Shown here in pieces: positions 1 through 11,174 of a stretch of 64,000 bases of DNA (positions are counted from its first letter, which is position 1; every line of letters starts with the position of its first letter). This DNA is from Flaccisagitta enflata (taxonomy: Eukaryota > Chaetognatha > Sagittoidea > Aphragmophora): positions 3,596,001-3,660,000 of the forward strand of contig OZ231128.1 in the NCBI GenBank assembly GCA_965153355.1, given 5' to 3'. Position numbers and translations under genes: made by a program. The notes below the pieces were generated by a model. It saw only the letters and a list, made by a program, of their open reading frames with translations. It ran no database searches and was not told the DNA's origin.

Positions 1-281
1 GGGGATATTTGAATGATCGATTACCATACCGCACCCCAAGCTCAAGAATTGATGCAGCTTTTATAATACGGGAGAAGAGGGGGTCAGTGGAGAACAACCC
101 ATTGCATAACGACTTCTGTAGTAACGCCATTTCCGGTATTCTCCATGGCAACGAAACGCCATTTTGGCGTCTACATGGCGTTATTTGAGGCGTTATTATT
201 GCTATCTATTTTTGGTCCATCTTTTTTACTCATTATGGATTTTTTATGATCATTTGAAAAAAAGACAAAAGATAAAAAACA

Positions 282-435
282 ATGTTATACAAAATATTCA
301 CCATTAATATTGATTTTGTTTTATTCTTTTATTTTTCATTTTTCACCATACACTTTTCACTTTTCACTTTTTATTTTTTATTTTTTATTTTTTATTTTTT
401 ATTTTTTATTTTTTATTTTTTATTTTTTATTTTTC

Positions 436-469
<34 letters not shown>

Positions 470-535
470 ATTTTTTTTTTATTTTTTATTTTTCATTTTT
501 TATTCTTTATTTTTTATTTTTTTTTCTCTTTTTTT
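282..535. repeat. (ATTTTTT)n low-complexity tract
   Basis: TTTTATTTTTTATTTT-type heptamers. Phe/Leu-rich frames here are not genes. Confidence 0.92.
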
Positions 536-893
536 AACCTTTAATATTTGTGGTTTCATATTTAAATTCTAGTTTCATATACTTTAATCATTTGTTCTTT
601 AAAATTTTGACATATTAGCATATCTATATTTCTTTTGTTAAGAATGTTTTGATATAAAATGACCAAAGTTTGAAAATGATCAATTATTCCCCGACATGCT
701 TAACATGAGATTCAAAAACATTGACATAACATAAATGCCGAAATGATTCTCTTGGTTTTGGTCTCATCCTCTCAAAATGAGATAACTACAGAGATACAGT
801 GAGACAGACAGACAGGCGGACTGACAGACAGACACAGACATTTCGTTTTATGTTTATTAACTAGCTTTGAATAGCTTGGGTTAGCTTCAAATA

Positions 894-1397
894 CAGTAGA
901 TGTTGTCTAGACTTGGAAATACGGGGGAGCTCATAGCCTGAGTATCAATACAGTAGGGGGACTGATTTTTTGCAGGTGTAATGTATAAACCCTAAGGGGT
1001 TGACGATGGGGTATGGCATCCCCCTACAGCTTACCTTAGGAAAAAAACCTTTAATATAAAATTATAGGATCACTCACATTTTTTGCAGAATTTCAGCTTT
1101 ATCTATTTGCTGAAATTGCAAAACCAACGTGGGATTGAACCTGGAACTTATAAACAAACTGATCCTATCAGATCTGAAGTTAAATGAGTTAACCACTACA
1201 CCAATTCCACAAGATGCTCAAGCTTGGAGAATTTGATTTAATAAATTCAAGAGAATTTTCTCTCCACAGAGCCGTCATACCCCATCGTCAACCTTATAGG
1301 ACATAAGCATTATACACACACAGTTTCATTTCATTTGCACAAATTGTATCTGGGATATTAGTGCCCCCGTATTTCCAAGTATAGACGACATCTTCTG
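894..1397. mobile_element. TIR element with 12-bp flanking repeat and tRNA-like core
   Basis: Ends CAGTAGATGTTGTCTAG...ACTTGGAAATACGGGGG and the inverted CCCCCGTATTTCCAAG...GACATCTTCTG. It is flanked on both sides by TAGCTTCAAATA. An inner pair, GACGATGGGGTATGGC / CATACCCCATCGTC, is also inverted. The surrounding DNA is rich in AGCTTT/AGCTTC, so the flank length may be overstated. Confidence 0.65.
1128..1212 (-). other. tRNA-derived sequence (A-box and B-box like), SINE head or tRNA relic
   Basis: The minus strand reads GTGGAATTGGTGTAGTGGTT near the start and GGTTCAATCCC near the end, the spacing and sequence of pol III A and B boxes and a T-arm. The cloverleaf is not intact, so it is not called a functional tRNA. 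It lies inside the TIR element 894-1397. Confidence 0.55.
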
Positions 1398-1409
1398 TAG
1401 CTTCAAATA

Positions 1410-3570
1410 GTTGTAAAAAGTTTTTGATAGCATTTGATAGCTTTTTATAGCTTTATATAGCATTAAATAGAACGTAACGACCAGAAACGAAGTCGTAATA
1501 TGCAAAAATCGTAACTATAGTGTCTTTGATGCTATTGGGGAATAGCAAAACGTGACAAAAAACGGGTTTCCGAATTTTCTACGAAATCCGTTGGAGAATG
1601 CTCAAAAGGGAACCAAAAGAGAAAGTAGCCTGCCAAGAAGACCCTGCCCTGCCTGAAGAAGGAAGACCTGAGAAGGGCCCGGGGGTGTGAGTGTCCTGCC
1701 CAACCTCAATCTAGGCAAATGGGAAATATATCAAGACCCAAAGTCCTCATGAGATAAGCTGACTTTAGCTGAGTAAAGGTAGCTCGCTGTCAAGACTGCT
1801 TAGGGGAAAGGGGGAAAGACTCAAGGGATGTCCTAAATGCTCAAGGAGACCTCTGCTCACTTATAGAGATCAATGGATTAGCCGGGTCTTGAAAAGACAA
1901 AAAAAAATCTCATTTTTAAAGCCACCATTATAAAATCATATGGTAATCTTAAATATGGAAATTTTGTTCCTTATCAAAACCAATTTCATTGGGATTAACA
2001 ATATGCTGTCAAAAAATGAGTCCAAACAACCAGTAAAATTCTTTATGCAAAATGAAGCTAAAAATCTTTGATTTTTTTACATTTTTCAAAAAGCGCTCTT
2101 GAGAAGATTTATCATTGGATGGTTCTTGATTAGAATACCCATGACTAACACACACACACACACAAAAAAAACAGAGTGATGTCATTCTTGACTCAAATCC
2201 TATATCGGACAGCAGTGTACTATTCACTTTTCAGTTATACTCACAGACTTACACAGTTAAGCTATGCCACGTTAAGTAGTATCAAACCATTTCATTGTTT
2301 GTTTACGTAACACTATTCTCACTGGGAAAGAGTAGAAGCCGTTCGGGTCCACTGCCACAAATAATGAATACGAAGAATTGACCGAATGTTTTGAAATGAG
2401 GAATCACACCCCAGCTCCGGATCGAGATGAAGGAGAGGTCAAATTATTTTTTTTTAGATTTGGATCTTGGCATTGCATTGGGAATCTATAAGTCGCTGGG
2501 CGAGTGGTTTTTTGAATGAGTAAGTTACGCATAATGAGAACATCCACTACTTAATTCCCTCAATTTTCATTAAAACGCGTTTGAAATGTTTTTAGAAGGA
2601 TCTAGTCTGACATTTGATGAAAACCCGTTGACGTGTACGTTGACACATGATGCAAAAAAGAGTGATTGCAACTGATTGTATGTGTGCGCCAAGATTCACT
2701 CCTAATCATAAAACGGCCGACATCTCATTCATTTTTCCCCGTTCACAAATAAACGCTTCTTCCCCATCACAAGGCAGAAAAAAATTATCATTCATGAAAT
2801 ACACAAAAGATTACTATTCATTCTGAAATCATTTCAATAACAAAAACCATAAACAGGCAAGCAATCTTTGTAAAGTACGGCCTTGGCCCTTGGTTATGTT
2901 GGCCAGGGGAAAAAAAAAAGAGATATACAACTTTCTTTTAACAAGATTTTGCTCCGTCTGAAATCTCTTGTCTAAATACAAAATGTTAGCAATCAAAGAC
3001 GTGGTAAAAAGAAAAGCTTTTTATTCGATCCCTTCCAGATTTGCATACCGGGCAGACGTTTTTTAACGTTAACACGTTGCAAAGTCGTTTGTTCACGTTA
3101 TGAAATTTTGAATCGAATGGATACATTATGATCCTCAATGTAGCAGTTGAATAGGATAAGATTCAATGAAAGCAGTTGTTTGGATTCATTGAATTCAGCT
3201 GATTAGACTAATTGAATGCAGTTGAATAAGATTAGATTCATAGAGCAATATTCGATTCAATAGATTGTTAGGTAACCTAGCCAAAACAGTGAGATTTTAT
3301 TATTTTGAAATTTTTGTTTTATGGGATCTTAACGTTTGTTTGGCTTTTTAAGATTTAATGACGGTGGTTGCCCATGAGCATGTTTTTTTTTTTACTAGCC
3401 TTTTTTCTCCGATTCATTGGATTCTATAGTTTTTTTTTGTCCTTCAACAAGTCGTAGTATATTTGCCGCTATTTCTAGCTCGTTCAACTGAATGTTCGTC
3501 AGTGTGCCGGCCCATTCTTACCTCTCCTTTTGAAAACGGCTTATTTGCGCTATCCACCCAAACCCAAAGG
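1410..3570. other. no gene recognised
   Basis: AT-rich single-copy-like DNA with a short (CA)n at 2149-2165 and TAGATTC/GAATAAG words at 3120-3260. I see no splice-consistent coding segment or end-matched mobile element. Confidence 0.5.
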
Positions 3571-3571
3571 A

Positions 3572-3685
3572 TTTTTAGTTGCGAACACGTTTCAGTCGGT
3601 TCGTCCGTCGGTCCGTCGATCCGTCCGTCGGTCCGTCGGTCCCTACGAAACAGTCTAGAAATTGCGAGCGTTTTTTGCATAACTG

Positions 3686-3690
<5 letters not shown>
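3572..3690 (-). mobile_element. AACAAGGCC element, type C fragment
   Basis: TTTTTAGTTGCGAACACG is the reversed 3' hairpin end, followed by GTCCGTCGGTCC repeats. The 5' half is lost into the (AC)n/(AG)n tract. Confidence 0.55.
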
Positions 3691-3780
<90 letters not shown>

Positions 3781-3808
3781 AGAGAGAGAGAGAGAGTGAG
3801 AGAGAGAC

Positions 3809-3875
<67 letters not shown>

Positions 3876-3893
3876 AAGAGAGAGAGAGAGAAA
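3690..3893. repeat. (AC)n then (AG)n microsatellite
   Basis: About 88 bp of AC dinucleotides followed by about 110 bp of AG. Open frames on both strands here are artefacts. Confidence 0.95.
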
Positions 3894-4332
3894 ATATATT
3901 CTGGAAAAAAAGGTGCCCAGATGGACATCTTCTCGTCTGCCCAATGATTGTTTTTTTGATGAGAAAGAAAACTATAGATTTAACAATATCAGTCTATACT
4001 CCATAGACAAGAGACAAGGAAGTTGATAGGGTCCGTCCTTGTTGGTCATGAACCGCTCGGGCGATTTGTTGAATTTTTGTTACACTGGTACATGGTAACA
4101 ATCATTTACCCATTAATCTTTATTACTTTCAGTTAGCAGTTTAATTGAGTTCGATTAAGAAAGGTTCCTCAAAGTATGGTGATAGATAATTGGAAGTGGT
4201 GCGCGAAGTAGCTTGTCAGTAAAGCAGGAGTGAATAAAATTGAGTCGCTTTCGATTTTTCTTCCTCCCCTGCCTTGATTTTCTTCCCTGGGACCCGACTC
4301 GTCGTGATTTCAAATCTATGATTTTCTTCCCT

Positions 4333-4500
4333 AACAAGGCCGGATACACGGCCACCAGTTGCGGACGGGTGGGTAGGGGCGGAAATGCGCGTTTTCCCAC
4401 TCTTCAACTCGAGCGTGACGGACCGACCAATGGGCCGACCAACGGACCAACCAACGGACGGACAAAGCCTCTTATTGAGTTGCGTGTCCGCAACTAAAAA
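4333..4500 (+). mobile_element. AACAAGGCC element, type B
   Basis: Begins AACAAGGCCGGATACACGGC, with 5' key AGTTGCGGACGGG. The core is CGACCAACGGACC repeats. The 3' end is GAGTTGCGTGTCCGCAACT then AAAAA. The key AGTTGCGGAC is the reverse complement of the hairpin right arm GTCCGCAACT. Confidence 0.8.
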
Positions 4501-4557
4501 GCAATAAAACAGTGTAGTTAAGGCTTAGATAGTGTTAAATTGTGTTTTACTAACTAG

Positions 4558-5144
4558 TTTTTGGGCAGCGGCCCCGAAGGGGCCGATGACCTATGCTTTC
4601 ACACATAGGGGAAATTTCTCCTCCTCCTCCTTCTTCTCCTCCTTCTCCCCCCCTCAAGGCCCTAATCCTAGTCTCGAGACCCAAATCCTAGCTTCCAGGC
4701 TCAAATCCCCGCTTCGAAGCTCAAATCCCAGCCTCCAGGCTCAAATCTCAGTCTCCAGGCTATAATCCCAGCCTCGAGGCTCAAATCCCAGCCCTGAGGC
4801 TCAAATCCCAGCCTCGAAGCTTAAATCCCAGCTTTGAAACTCAAATCCCAGCCTCAAAGCTCAAATCCCACCCATAAAGCTCAAATCCCAGCCTCGAAGC
4901 TCAAATCTCAGCCTCAAAGCTGAAATCCCAGCCTCAAAGCTCAAATCCCAGCCTCAAGGCCCTAATCCAAGCCTCAAGGCCCCAATTGCAGCCTCCAGGC
5001 CCTAATTCCATCCTTGAGGCCCAAATAAAAACAGCATAGGTCATTGGCCCCTTCGGGGCCGCTGCCCCTCTAACCACCTCACACCCACAAACACTCACAT
5101 AGGGGCAACGGGTACCGCTGACCATCTAACGCTTTTGCGACTAT
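4558..5144 (+). mobile_element. GGGCAGCGGCC element with 20-bp tandem core (copy 1)
   Basis: Begins TTTGGGCAGCGGCCCC...AAGGGGCCGATGACC (a hairpin). The core is about 20 units related to GGCTCAAATCCCAGCCTC. It ends with an inverted hairpin GGTCATTGGCCCCTTCGG, then GGGCAACGGGTACCGCTG and GCTTTTGCGACTA. No protein is encoded. Confidence 0.75.
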
Positions 5145-5198
5145 TATGATTTGGTACTGTTAAAAGTTATATTTTCCCCACATTTTCTTTTTTTCTCC

Positions 5199-5866
5199 TT
5201 TTGGGCAGCGGCCCCAAAGGGGCCGATGACCTATGCTTTCACACATAGGGGAAATTTCTCCTTCTTCTTCTTCTCCTTCTTCCTCTCCTTCTTCTCCGTC
5301 CGCCCCCCCCCCCCTCAAGGCCCAAATCCTAGTCTCGACACCCAAATCCTAGCTTTGAGCCTCAAATCCCCGCTTTGAAGCTCAAATCCCAGCCTCGAGG
5401 CTCAAATCCCAGTCTCCATGCTAAAATCCAAGCCTCGAGGCTCAAATCCCAGCCCTGAGGCTCCAATCCCAGTCTCAAGGCACAAATCCCAGCCTTGGAG
5501 CTCAAATCCCAGCCTCGAAGCTCAAATCCCAGCTTTGAAACTCAAATCCCAGCCTCAAAGCTCAAATCCCACCCATAAAGCTCAAATCCCAGCCTCAAAG
5601 CTCAAATCTCAGCCTCAAAGCTCAAATCCCAGCCTCAAAGCTCAAATTCCAGCCTCAAGGTCCTAATCCAAGCCTCAAGGCCCCAATTGCAGCCTCAAGG
5701 CCCCAATTGCAGCCTCCAGGCCCTAATTCCATCATTGAGGCCCAAATAAAAACAGCATAGGTCATCGGCCCCTTCGGGGCCGCTGCCCCTCTAACCATCT
5801 CACACCCACAAACACTCACATAGGGGCAACGGTTACCGCTGACCATCTAACGCTTTTACGACTATT
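5199..5866 (+). mobile_element. GGGCAGCGGCC element (copy 2, tandem to copy 1)
   Basis: Same ends as 4558-5144, direct orientation, separated by only about 55 bp, with 22 or so core units. The two copies look like separate insertions or a segmental duplication, since the spacer differs from both. Confidence 0.75.
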
Positions 5867-5869
5867 TCC

Positions 5870-6341
5870 CCCTTTGATATCCTTCCCCATCTTAAAACCC
5901 TTTGATTCCCCCCCCCCCGCATGGAAAACTCAATTGTATACAGGCCTGCTGTATAAAGGCTCACAAGGCCCTCTTTCCTATATTTCAGTTTGAGTATAGG
6001 GAGGGATATTGTTCCACTTGTCATAAATCAGCCAGACAGACAGATCAACTTACAGATTGGATATGTAATTCGAAAAAAACATTGGGCCATCATTTGGCAC
6101 AAATGAACATGTTCGTTGTGTTCGTTTACTTTTATGATAACACGCGTAAGAGGGAACGGGAATATTGAACAAATTGTTTAACGGACTTTTCAGAGATCAA
6201 AAAGATTGAGAGAAAAATACCCACAAAAATATTCAAAAAAGAAAAACTTTTTTGTTTGTTCAAGACAATGTGTGAATAACTTGGACACTCACACACCCAT
6301 CATGAGAAAAAATGGAATGTTCGCGAGCGTTTGAGAGAAAG

Positions 6342-6379
<38 letters not shown>

Positions 6380-6480
6380 GTCGCGCCGCTCAATCCCCGC
6401 CCATCTTGTCTTGTTCTTATCTCAAATGTGCCCCATCCTCCCGTCTCTTCCACTTTTCTTCCCGAGTCCTACAAGGGTGG
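5870..6480. other. no gene recognised
   Basis: Contains a C-run (5909-5918), a fragment resembling an AACAAGGCC-type core (6030-6060) and (AG)n at 6352-6375. Nothing coding is supported. Confidence 0.45.
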
Positions 6481-6485
6481 GACTG

Positions 6486-6760
6486 TGGGCGAGTTTCTAC
6501 TGACGAAAACTATCGCGCGTCTATATTCATGTAACATGTTAACAGTGTGAACATATATTCATAAATTTGTACCCTCCCTCGAGGGTGTGAGCGAAGTGAA
6601 CGAGTTTGCCCGTGAATGGAGCAAGTAAACAATCAAAGCGAGTGTAGCGAAGCAGAGCGCTGCAGAGCGAGTGAGTGGAGTAAGCAGTGCGAGCAACGAA
6701 TGTAGCGCGCGACCGAGTGGCCCTTTCAAAACGCGATTGTCGCGTGTAGAAACAAGCCCT
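6486..6760 (-). mobile_element. GGGCG MITE, reverse copy, diverged
   Basis: Begins GGGCGAGTTTCTACT and ends AGAAACAAGCCC, with the same CGAGTGAGCG-type core in reverse orientation. It is in a gene-free region and the target duplication is not clear. Confidence 0.65.
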
Positions 6761-7220
6761 GTATGACTCTAAACTTTTAGAAACCTCTCCAATATCACAA
6801 ACACCCCAGATTCATCCTGATGTAAAGACATAAAAATTGTATCATTTACGGATAGGATCATAGTAGGGTCGTCCCCTCTGTAATACAATGGGAGCTTCAC
6901 AGGAGAAAATTTTCATCAGGTTTTGTGTCGTTGTCCATGTTCGCTGCCTCCATTCCCATAACATTGTCCTTTTCTTCACAATCCCTTCGTTTCCGTGTCC
7001 TCTCATTTTCCTATCTCCCTACATTTCTTAAGAACCTTCCTGCCATTTCACTGAAACATTCATTTTCAATCCCAATTTGCTGCGCATGTCCCCATTGAAC
7101 TCTATATCTAAATCTCCTAAACGCATTCCTGCTTCTTTTTCTCAAACCTTCGTCTGCCCTCTCCTACCCGACCCATTTATGCAGACCCATGTCCCTCTGT
7201 TTTCGCGTGTCACACTCAGA

Positions 7221-7489
7221 GGGCGATTCTAGTCACAGACAATCGCGTTTTGAACCTGCCACTTGGTCACTCGCTATGTTCGTTCGCTCGCACCGCTCAC
7301 TCTGCTCACTCGCTCCACAGTGCTCCGCTTTGCTACGCTCGCTTCACTCGCTCACTCCGTTCACGGGCTCGCTCACTCACTTCGCTCACTCCCTCATGGG
7401 ACAGTTGAAATTCTTAAATATGTGTTCACGCTGTTATCGCGTTTCACGGGAACAAACGCGTTTTTGGCGCTCACTAAAAACACGCCCCC
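7221..7489 (+). mobile_element. GGGCG MITE, forward copy
   Basis: GGGCGATTCTAGTCAC at left; TTTTTGGCGCTCACT and ACACGCCC at right; the core is of CGCTCACTC type. It is an intergenic copy of the same family that sits on splice sites at 28966 and 49324. Confidence 0.7.
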
Positions 7490-7621
7490 ATCGCACGGCA
7501 CTCCCATTTCGATCTCTCGTTTGCTTTTTTCCCATTTCTCACTCTCTAGCTCACTCACGCGCTCACTCATTCGATTTTTCTTTATACATCTGACAGAAAA
7601 AATCGTGGGCAGACGTATGAG

Positions 7622-7630
<9 letters not shown>

Positions 7631-7674
<44 letters not shown>
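7631..7674. repeat. (AG)n microsatellite
   Basis: Pure AG run. A shorter (AG)n lies at 6352-6375. Confidence 0.9.
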
Positions 7675-7678
<4 letters not shown>

Positions 7679-7786
7679 AGTCTGAAAGTCATGTCATGGT
7701 GTGGGCGGGGTATGAGAAGGAGATCGGACGGCCGGTGTTTCAAACTTAAAACTAATTCTTTCTTTTTTTCTGTTTTTACTTTTCGA

Positions 7787-8171
7787 TTTTTAGATGCGTC
7801 CTCGCATCTCTATAAGAGGTCATGTCTGTCCATTGCTTGGTCGGTCGATCAGTGTGTCCATTACACAGGTGTTAAATTCTAAAAATCTGAGGTTCTTTCA
7901 TCAGAAAAGCATTATTCTTTTATGCAAAAGATCATTCATTCGTTTATTTTTTCGTAAGTCCATTCTTTCATTTTTTCATACGATTCATTTACTCATACAG
8001 TCATTCATCCATTCATTCATTCATTCATTCATTCATTCAATCATTCATTCATTCATTCATTCATTTATTTATTCATTCATTTATTCATTCATTCATTCAT
8101 TCATTCATTCATTCATTCATTCATTCATTCATTCATTCATTCGCATCATTGGCCTACTGGGCCTACTTCTT
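7787..8171 (-). mobile_element. AACAAGGCC-type element, type E, with (CATT)n core
   Basis: The reversed 3' end TTTTTAGATGCGTCCTCGCATC is at left. At right is GCATCATTGGCCTACTGGGC (reverse of the type E 5' end). The core is a (CATT)n run of about 150 bp. Compare the forward type E copy at 32922-33201, whose core also expanded as (AATG)n. Confidence 0.7.
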
Positions 8172-8324
8172 TATAATCTTCCCTTTCGGTGGTTTTTTTT
8201 TTGGGGGGGGGATTGCAATTATATTTTTAGTCCATGACTTTTATTTTTCCAGAGAAGAATTGTGATTTACGGGTTTATTGCCGATTTTGCGGACGGAAAA
8301 CTTTTGACGTCAGTGATTATCATA

Positions 8325-9475
8325 GTCAGAGACAGAGAACATATGGGAAGGTGTAATATCAGGCAGGAATCAGTACAAAGACTTGCACCCTCACTCATGC
8401 CAATTACGTACAGAGAACATATGGGAAGGTGTAATGTCGCACAGGAATCAGTACAGACTTGCACCCTCACCAATGCTAATTGAGTACAGAGATCATATGG
8501 GAATGCGAAATGTCGTGCAGGAATCAGTACAGACTTGAACCCTATCCCATGCAAATTAAGTACAGAGATCACTTGGGAAGGTGTAATGTCGTACAGGAAT
8601 CAGTACAAAGACTTGCACCCTCACTCATGCCAATTAAGTACAGAGATCACATGGGAAGGCGTAATGTCTTGCAGGAATCAGTACAGACTTGCACCTTCAC
8701 CCATGGACCTCACCCAGGCATAATGTTATGCAGGAATTGGTACAGACTTAAACCCTCAGCCGAGGAGTACAGAGAACATATGGGAAGACGTAATGTCATG
8801 CAGGAATCAGTACAGACTTGAACCCTCACCCATGCTAATTGAGTACAGAGATCATATGGGAAGGTGTAATGTCGTACAGGAATCAGTACAAAGACTTGCA
8901 CCCTCACTCATGCCAATTAAGTACAGAGATCACATGGGAAGGCGTAATGTCTTGCAGGAATCAGTACAGACTTGCACCTTCACCCATGGACCTCACCCAG
9001 GCATAATGTTATGCAGGAATTGGTACAGACTTAAACCCTCAGCCGAGGAGTACAGAGAACATATGGGAAGACGTAATGTCATGCAGGAATCAGTACAGAC
9101 TTGAACCCTCACCCATGCTAATTGAGTACAGAGATCATATGGGAAGGTGTAATGTCGTACAGGAATCAGTACAAAGACTTGCACCCTCACTCATGCCAAT
9201 TAAGTACAGAGATCACATGGGAAGGCGTAATGTCTTGCAGGAATCAGTACAGACTTGCACCTTCAACCATGGACCTCACCCAGGCATAATGTTATGCAGG
9301 AATTGGTACAGACTTAAACCCTCAGCCGAGGAGTACAGAGAACATATGGGAAGACGTAATGTCATGCAGGAATCAGTACAGACTTGAACCCTCACCCATG
9401 CTAATTGAGTACAGAGATCATATGGGAAGGCGTAATGTCTTGCAGAAACTTGCACCCTCACCCAGGCCAATTGAG
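8325..9475 (+). repeat. ~76-bp tandem array with 283-bp higher-order unit
   Basis: Units of about 75-81 bp of the form GAGATCATATGGGAAGG...GTAATGTC...GCAGGAATCAGTACAG. From about 8640 a block of several units repeats with a period of 283 bp, almost without change, three times. Open frames of 103 codons recur with exactly that spacing and are artefacts of the array. Confidence 0.85.
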
Positions 9476-9580
9476 AAATGAGCATCCATTGTTTTTCAAG
9501 AATTTACCCCTTCGAAATGTGCAGTGCAGTACTGTTGGGGAGAAGAATGATGGTCTCAGAAGTAACTTAACTTGGACAAA

Positions 9581-9811
9581 AACAAGGCCAACACCTATAA
9601 GTCGCGTGCGAGATTTACAGATTTGACTTAGAATGAATTAGAATGACATAGAATGACTCAGTATACTCTTACAAGAATTTTAATCACTTAAAGAAATACA
9701 ATTGATAAAAAAAGTAAAAGTGTGATGGACTGACAGACCGACCGACCAACCGACCAACCGACGGACGGACGGACAAAGCGGGGTGTAGAGTCGCGTGCAC
9801 GCGACTAAAAA
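9581..9811 (+). mobile_element. AACAAGGCC element, type A
   Basis: AACAAGGCCAACACC, key AGTCGCGTGCGAG, inner AGAATGACAT repeats, (GACCGACC)n, then 3' hairpin AGTCGCGTGCACGCGACT and AAAAA. Confidence 0.8.
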
Positions 9812-10394
9812 TAACTATCTAACGTCCTATCTTCGCAAACTCAGATAGGACGAAGCTTCATGCATCTTAAGTCAGACTTGACATGATTAAGTGATGCGAT
9901 GAGAGACAGGAAGACTGATGCAATAGATAACAGTGTCCATGCAAAAGCTTATGTGAACGTAATATCCATCTGTGCATATGCTCCACCTGTATATATGCTG
10001 ACCCAAGCACCAAAACACGTATTGATTCAAAGTAGAACTAGGGACGGGAGAGAACCAATTTTTTTCCCAGTAGGCGACTAAACTCTGCTGAAGTATCATC
10101 CTGAACGATCTGCATCATTTCCTGTGCCCAAAGTTGCTGAAAAAATCGCCCTCACCCACTATGTTTGTCATCTATATAAGACCTAAGAATTTGTGGCCAA
10201 AACTCAAGTTTGTCATGTCTCTTTGATCCTCTGAGTCTCACGTTACATGATAGATGCTTTGGTTGTAACACTAAATGATAGTTGGTAATGCTGCTTGGTG
10301 TAGCTGTGTGCAAAAGACAGTGAAACAGTAAAGAATACAGCGGTTGCTGCAAATTGCTGCACTTTGGGTGATCAATTACAGCAAGTTCGATGTT

Positions 10395-10503
10395 TGATGT
10401 TTGCCGTCTTTGGCCTCACTGCTGCCCAAATGATCAAGTGACTTCAATTAGGGCCCCTGCCCTCCCGCACGTGGCTTGGGTATCCGTGTATCCACCCTTG
10501 TTT
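10395..10503 (-). mobile_element. AACAAGGCC element, type A, 5' part only
   Basis: Reversed 5' half: CCCGCACGTGGCTTGGG and GTGTATCCACCCTTG. The hairpin half is missing. Confidence 0.55.
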
Positions 10504-10969
10504 GGCTTAAATTACTACGATGCCTGCAGCAACATGCTGCAACTTGCAGCTACTTGCAGCAATTATGAGTTTTGTTTTATTAATCAATCACCTGTTACAT
10601 ACAATATCAGCAATCACATAAAAAACGCTTGTCATTGTTGAAAGTGATAAGGAATTGAAATGTTTTGTGGCCAAAAGCCCTAAAAATGCAGCAACTTTAA
10701 TGGGAATTTTGATAATTTACATAGATGAAAAAGATGCTGGATGAGGGCGATTTTTTCAACATTTTTGAGTCCAACTGACGTTTCAGATTGTTAAGAGGGA
10801 TGTTCCACCAGACATTGGTCGCCTACTGAGTGGTGTATCTCTCTTATTTACCCCTTTGGAGCTCCACGGTCCCCCCGCTAGTAGAACATGGGAAGTGATC
10901 AGTGATATGGCACTCCTTGTATTCTACTACCGTTGTTAACTACAGTCGTGAACTTCTGCCGCAGAGAGA

Positions 10970-11171
10970 AACAAGGCCGGATACACGGCTACCCCAGTCG
11001 CATGCGGGTGGGCAGGGGTTGTGTTCGAGGTCACTTGATTATTTGAGCAGGAGCAGTGAGGCCAAAGACCGCAAAAACAAAAAAAAAGTAGTGTGACGGA
11101 TGGACGGACCGACGTACCGAGGGACAGACCAACAAAGCGGGGTGTAGAGTCGCGTAGCACGCGACTAAAAA
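10970..11171 (+). mobile_element. AACAAGGCC element, type A
   Basis: Complete: AACAAGGCCGGATACACGG, key AGTCGCATGCGGG, a GAGCAGGAGCAGTGAGG block, (GGACGGACC) repeats, 3' hairpin AGTCGCGTAGCACGCGACT, then AAAAAA. Confidence 0.8.
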
Positions 11172-11174
11172 ATT

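Noticed and set aside
1128-1212. Functional tRNA gene
   Set aside because: A and B boxes are recognisable but the stems do not pair well enough for a cloverleaf; called a tRNA-derived relic instead.
3444-4026. Long frames on both strands over (AC)n/(AG)n
   Set aside because: Dinucleotide repeats give endless HT/RE or LS/VC frames; no real coding signal.
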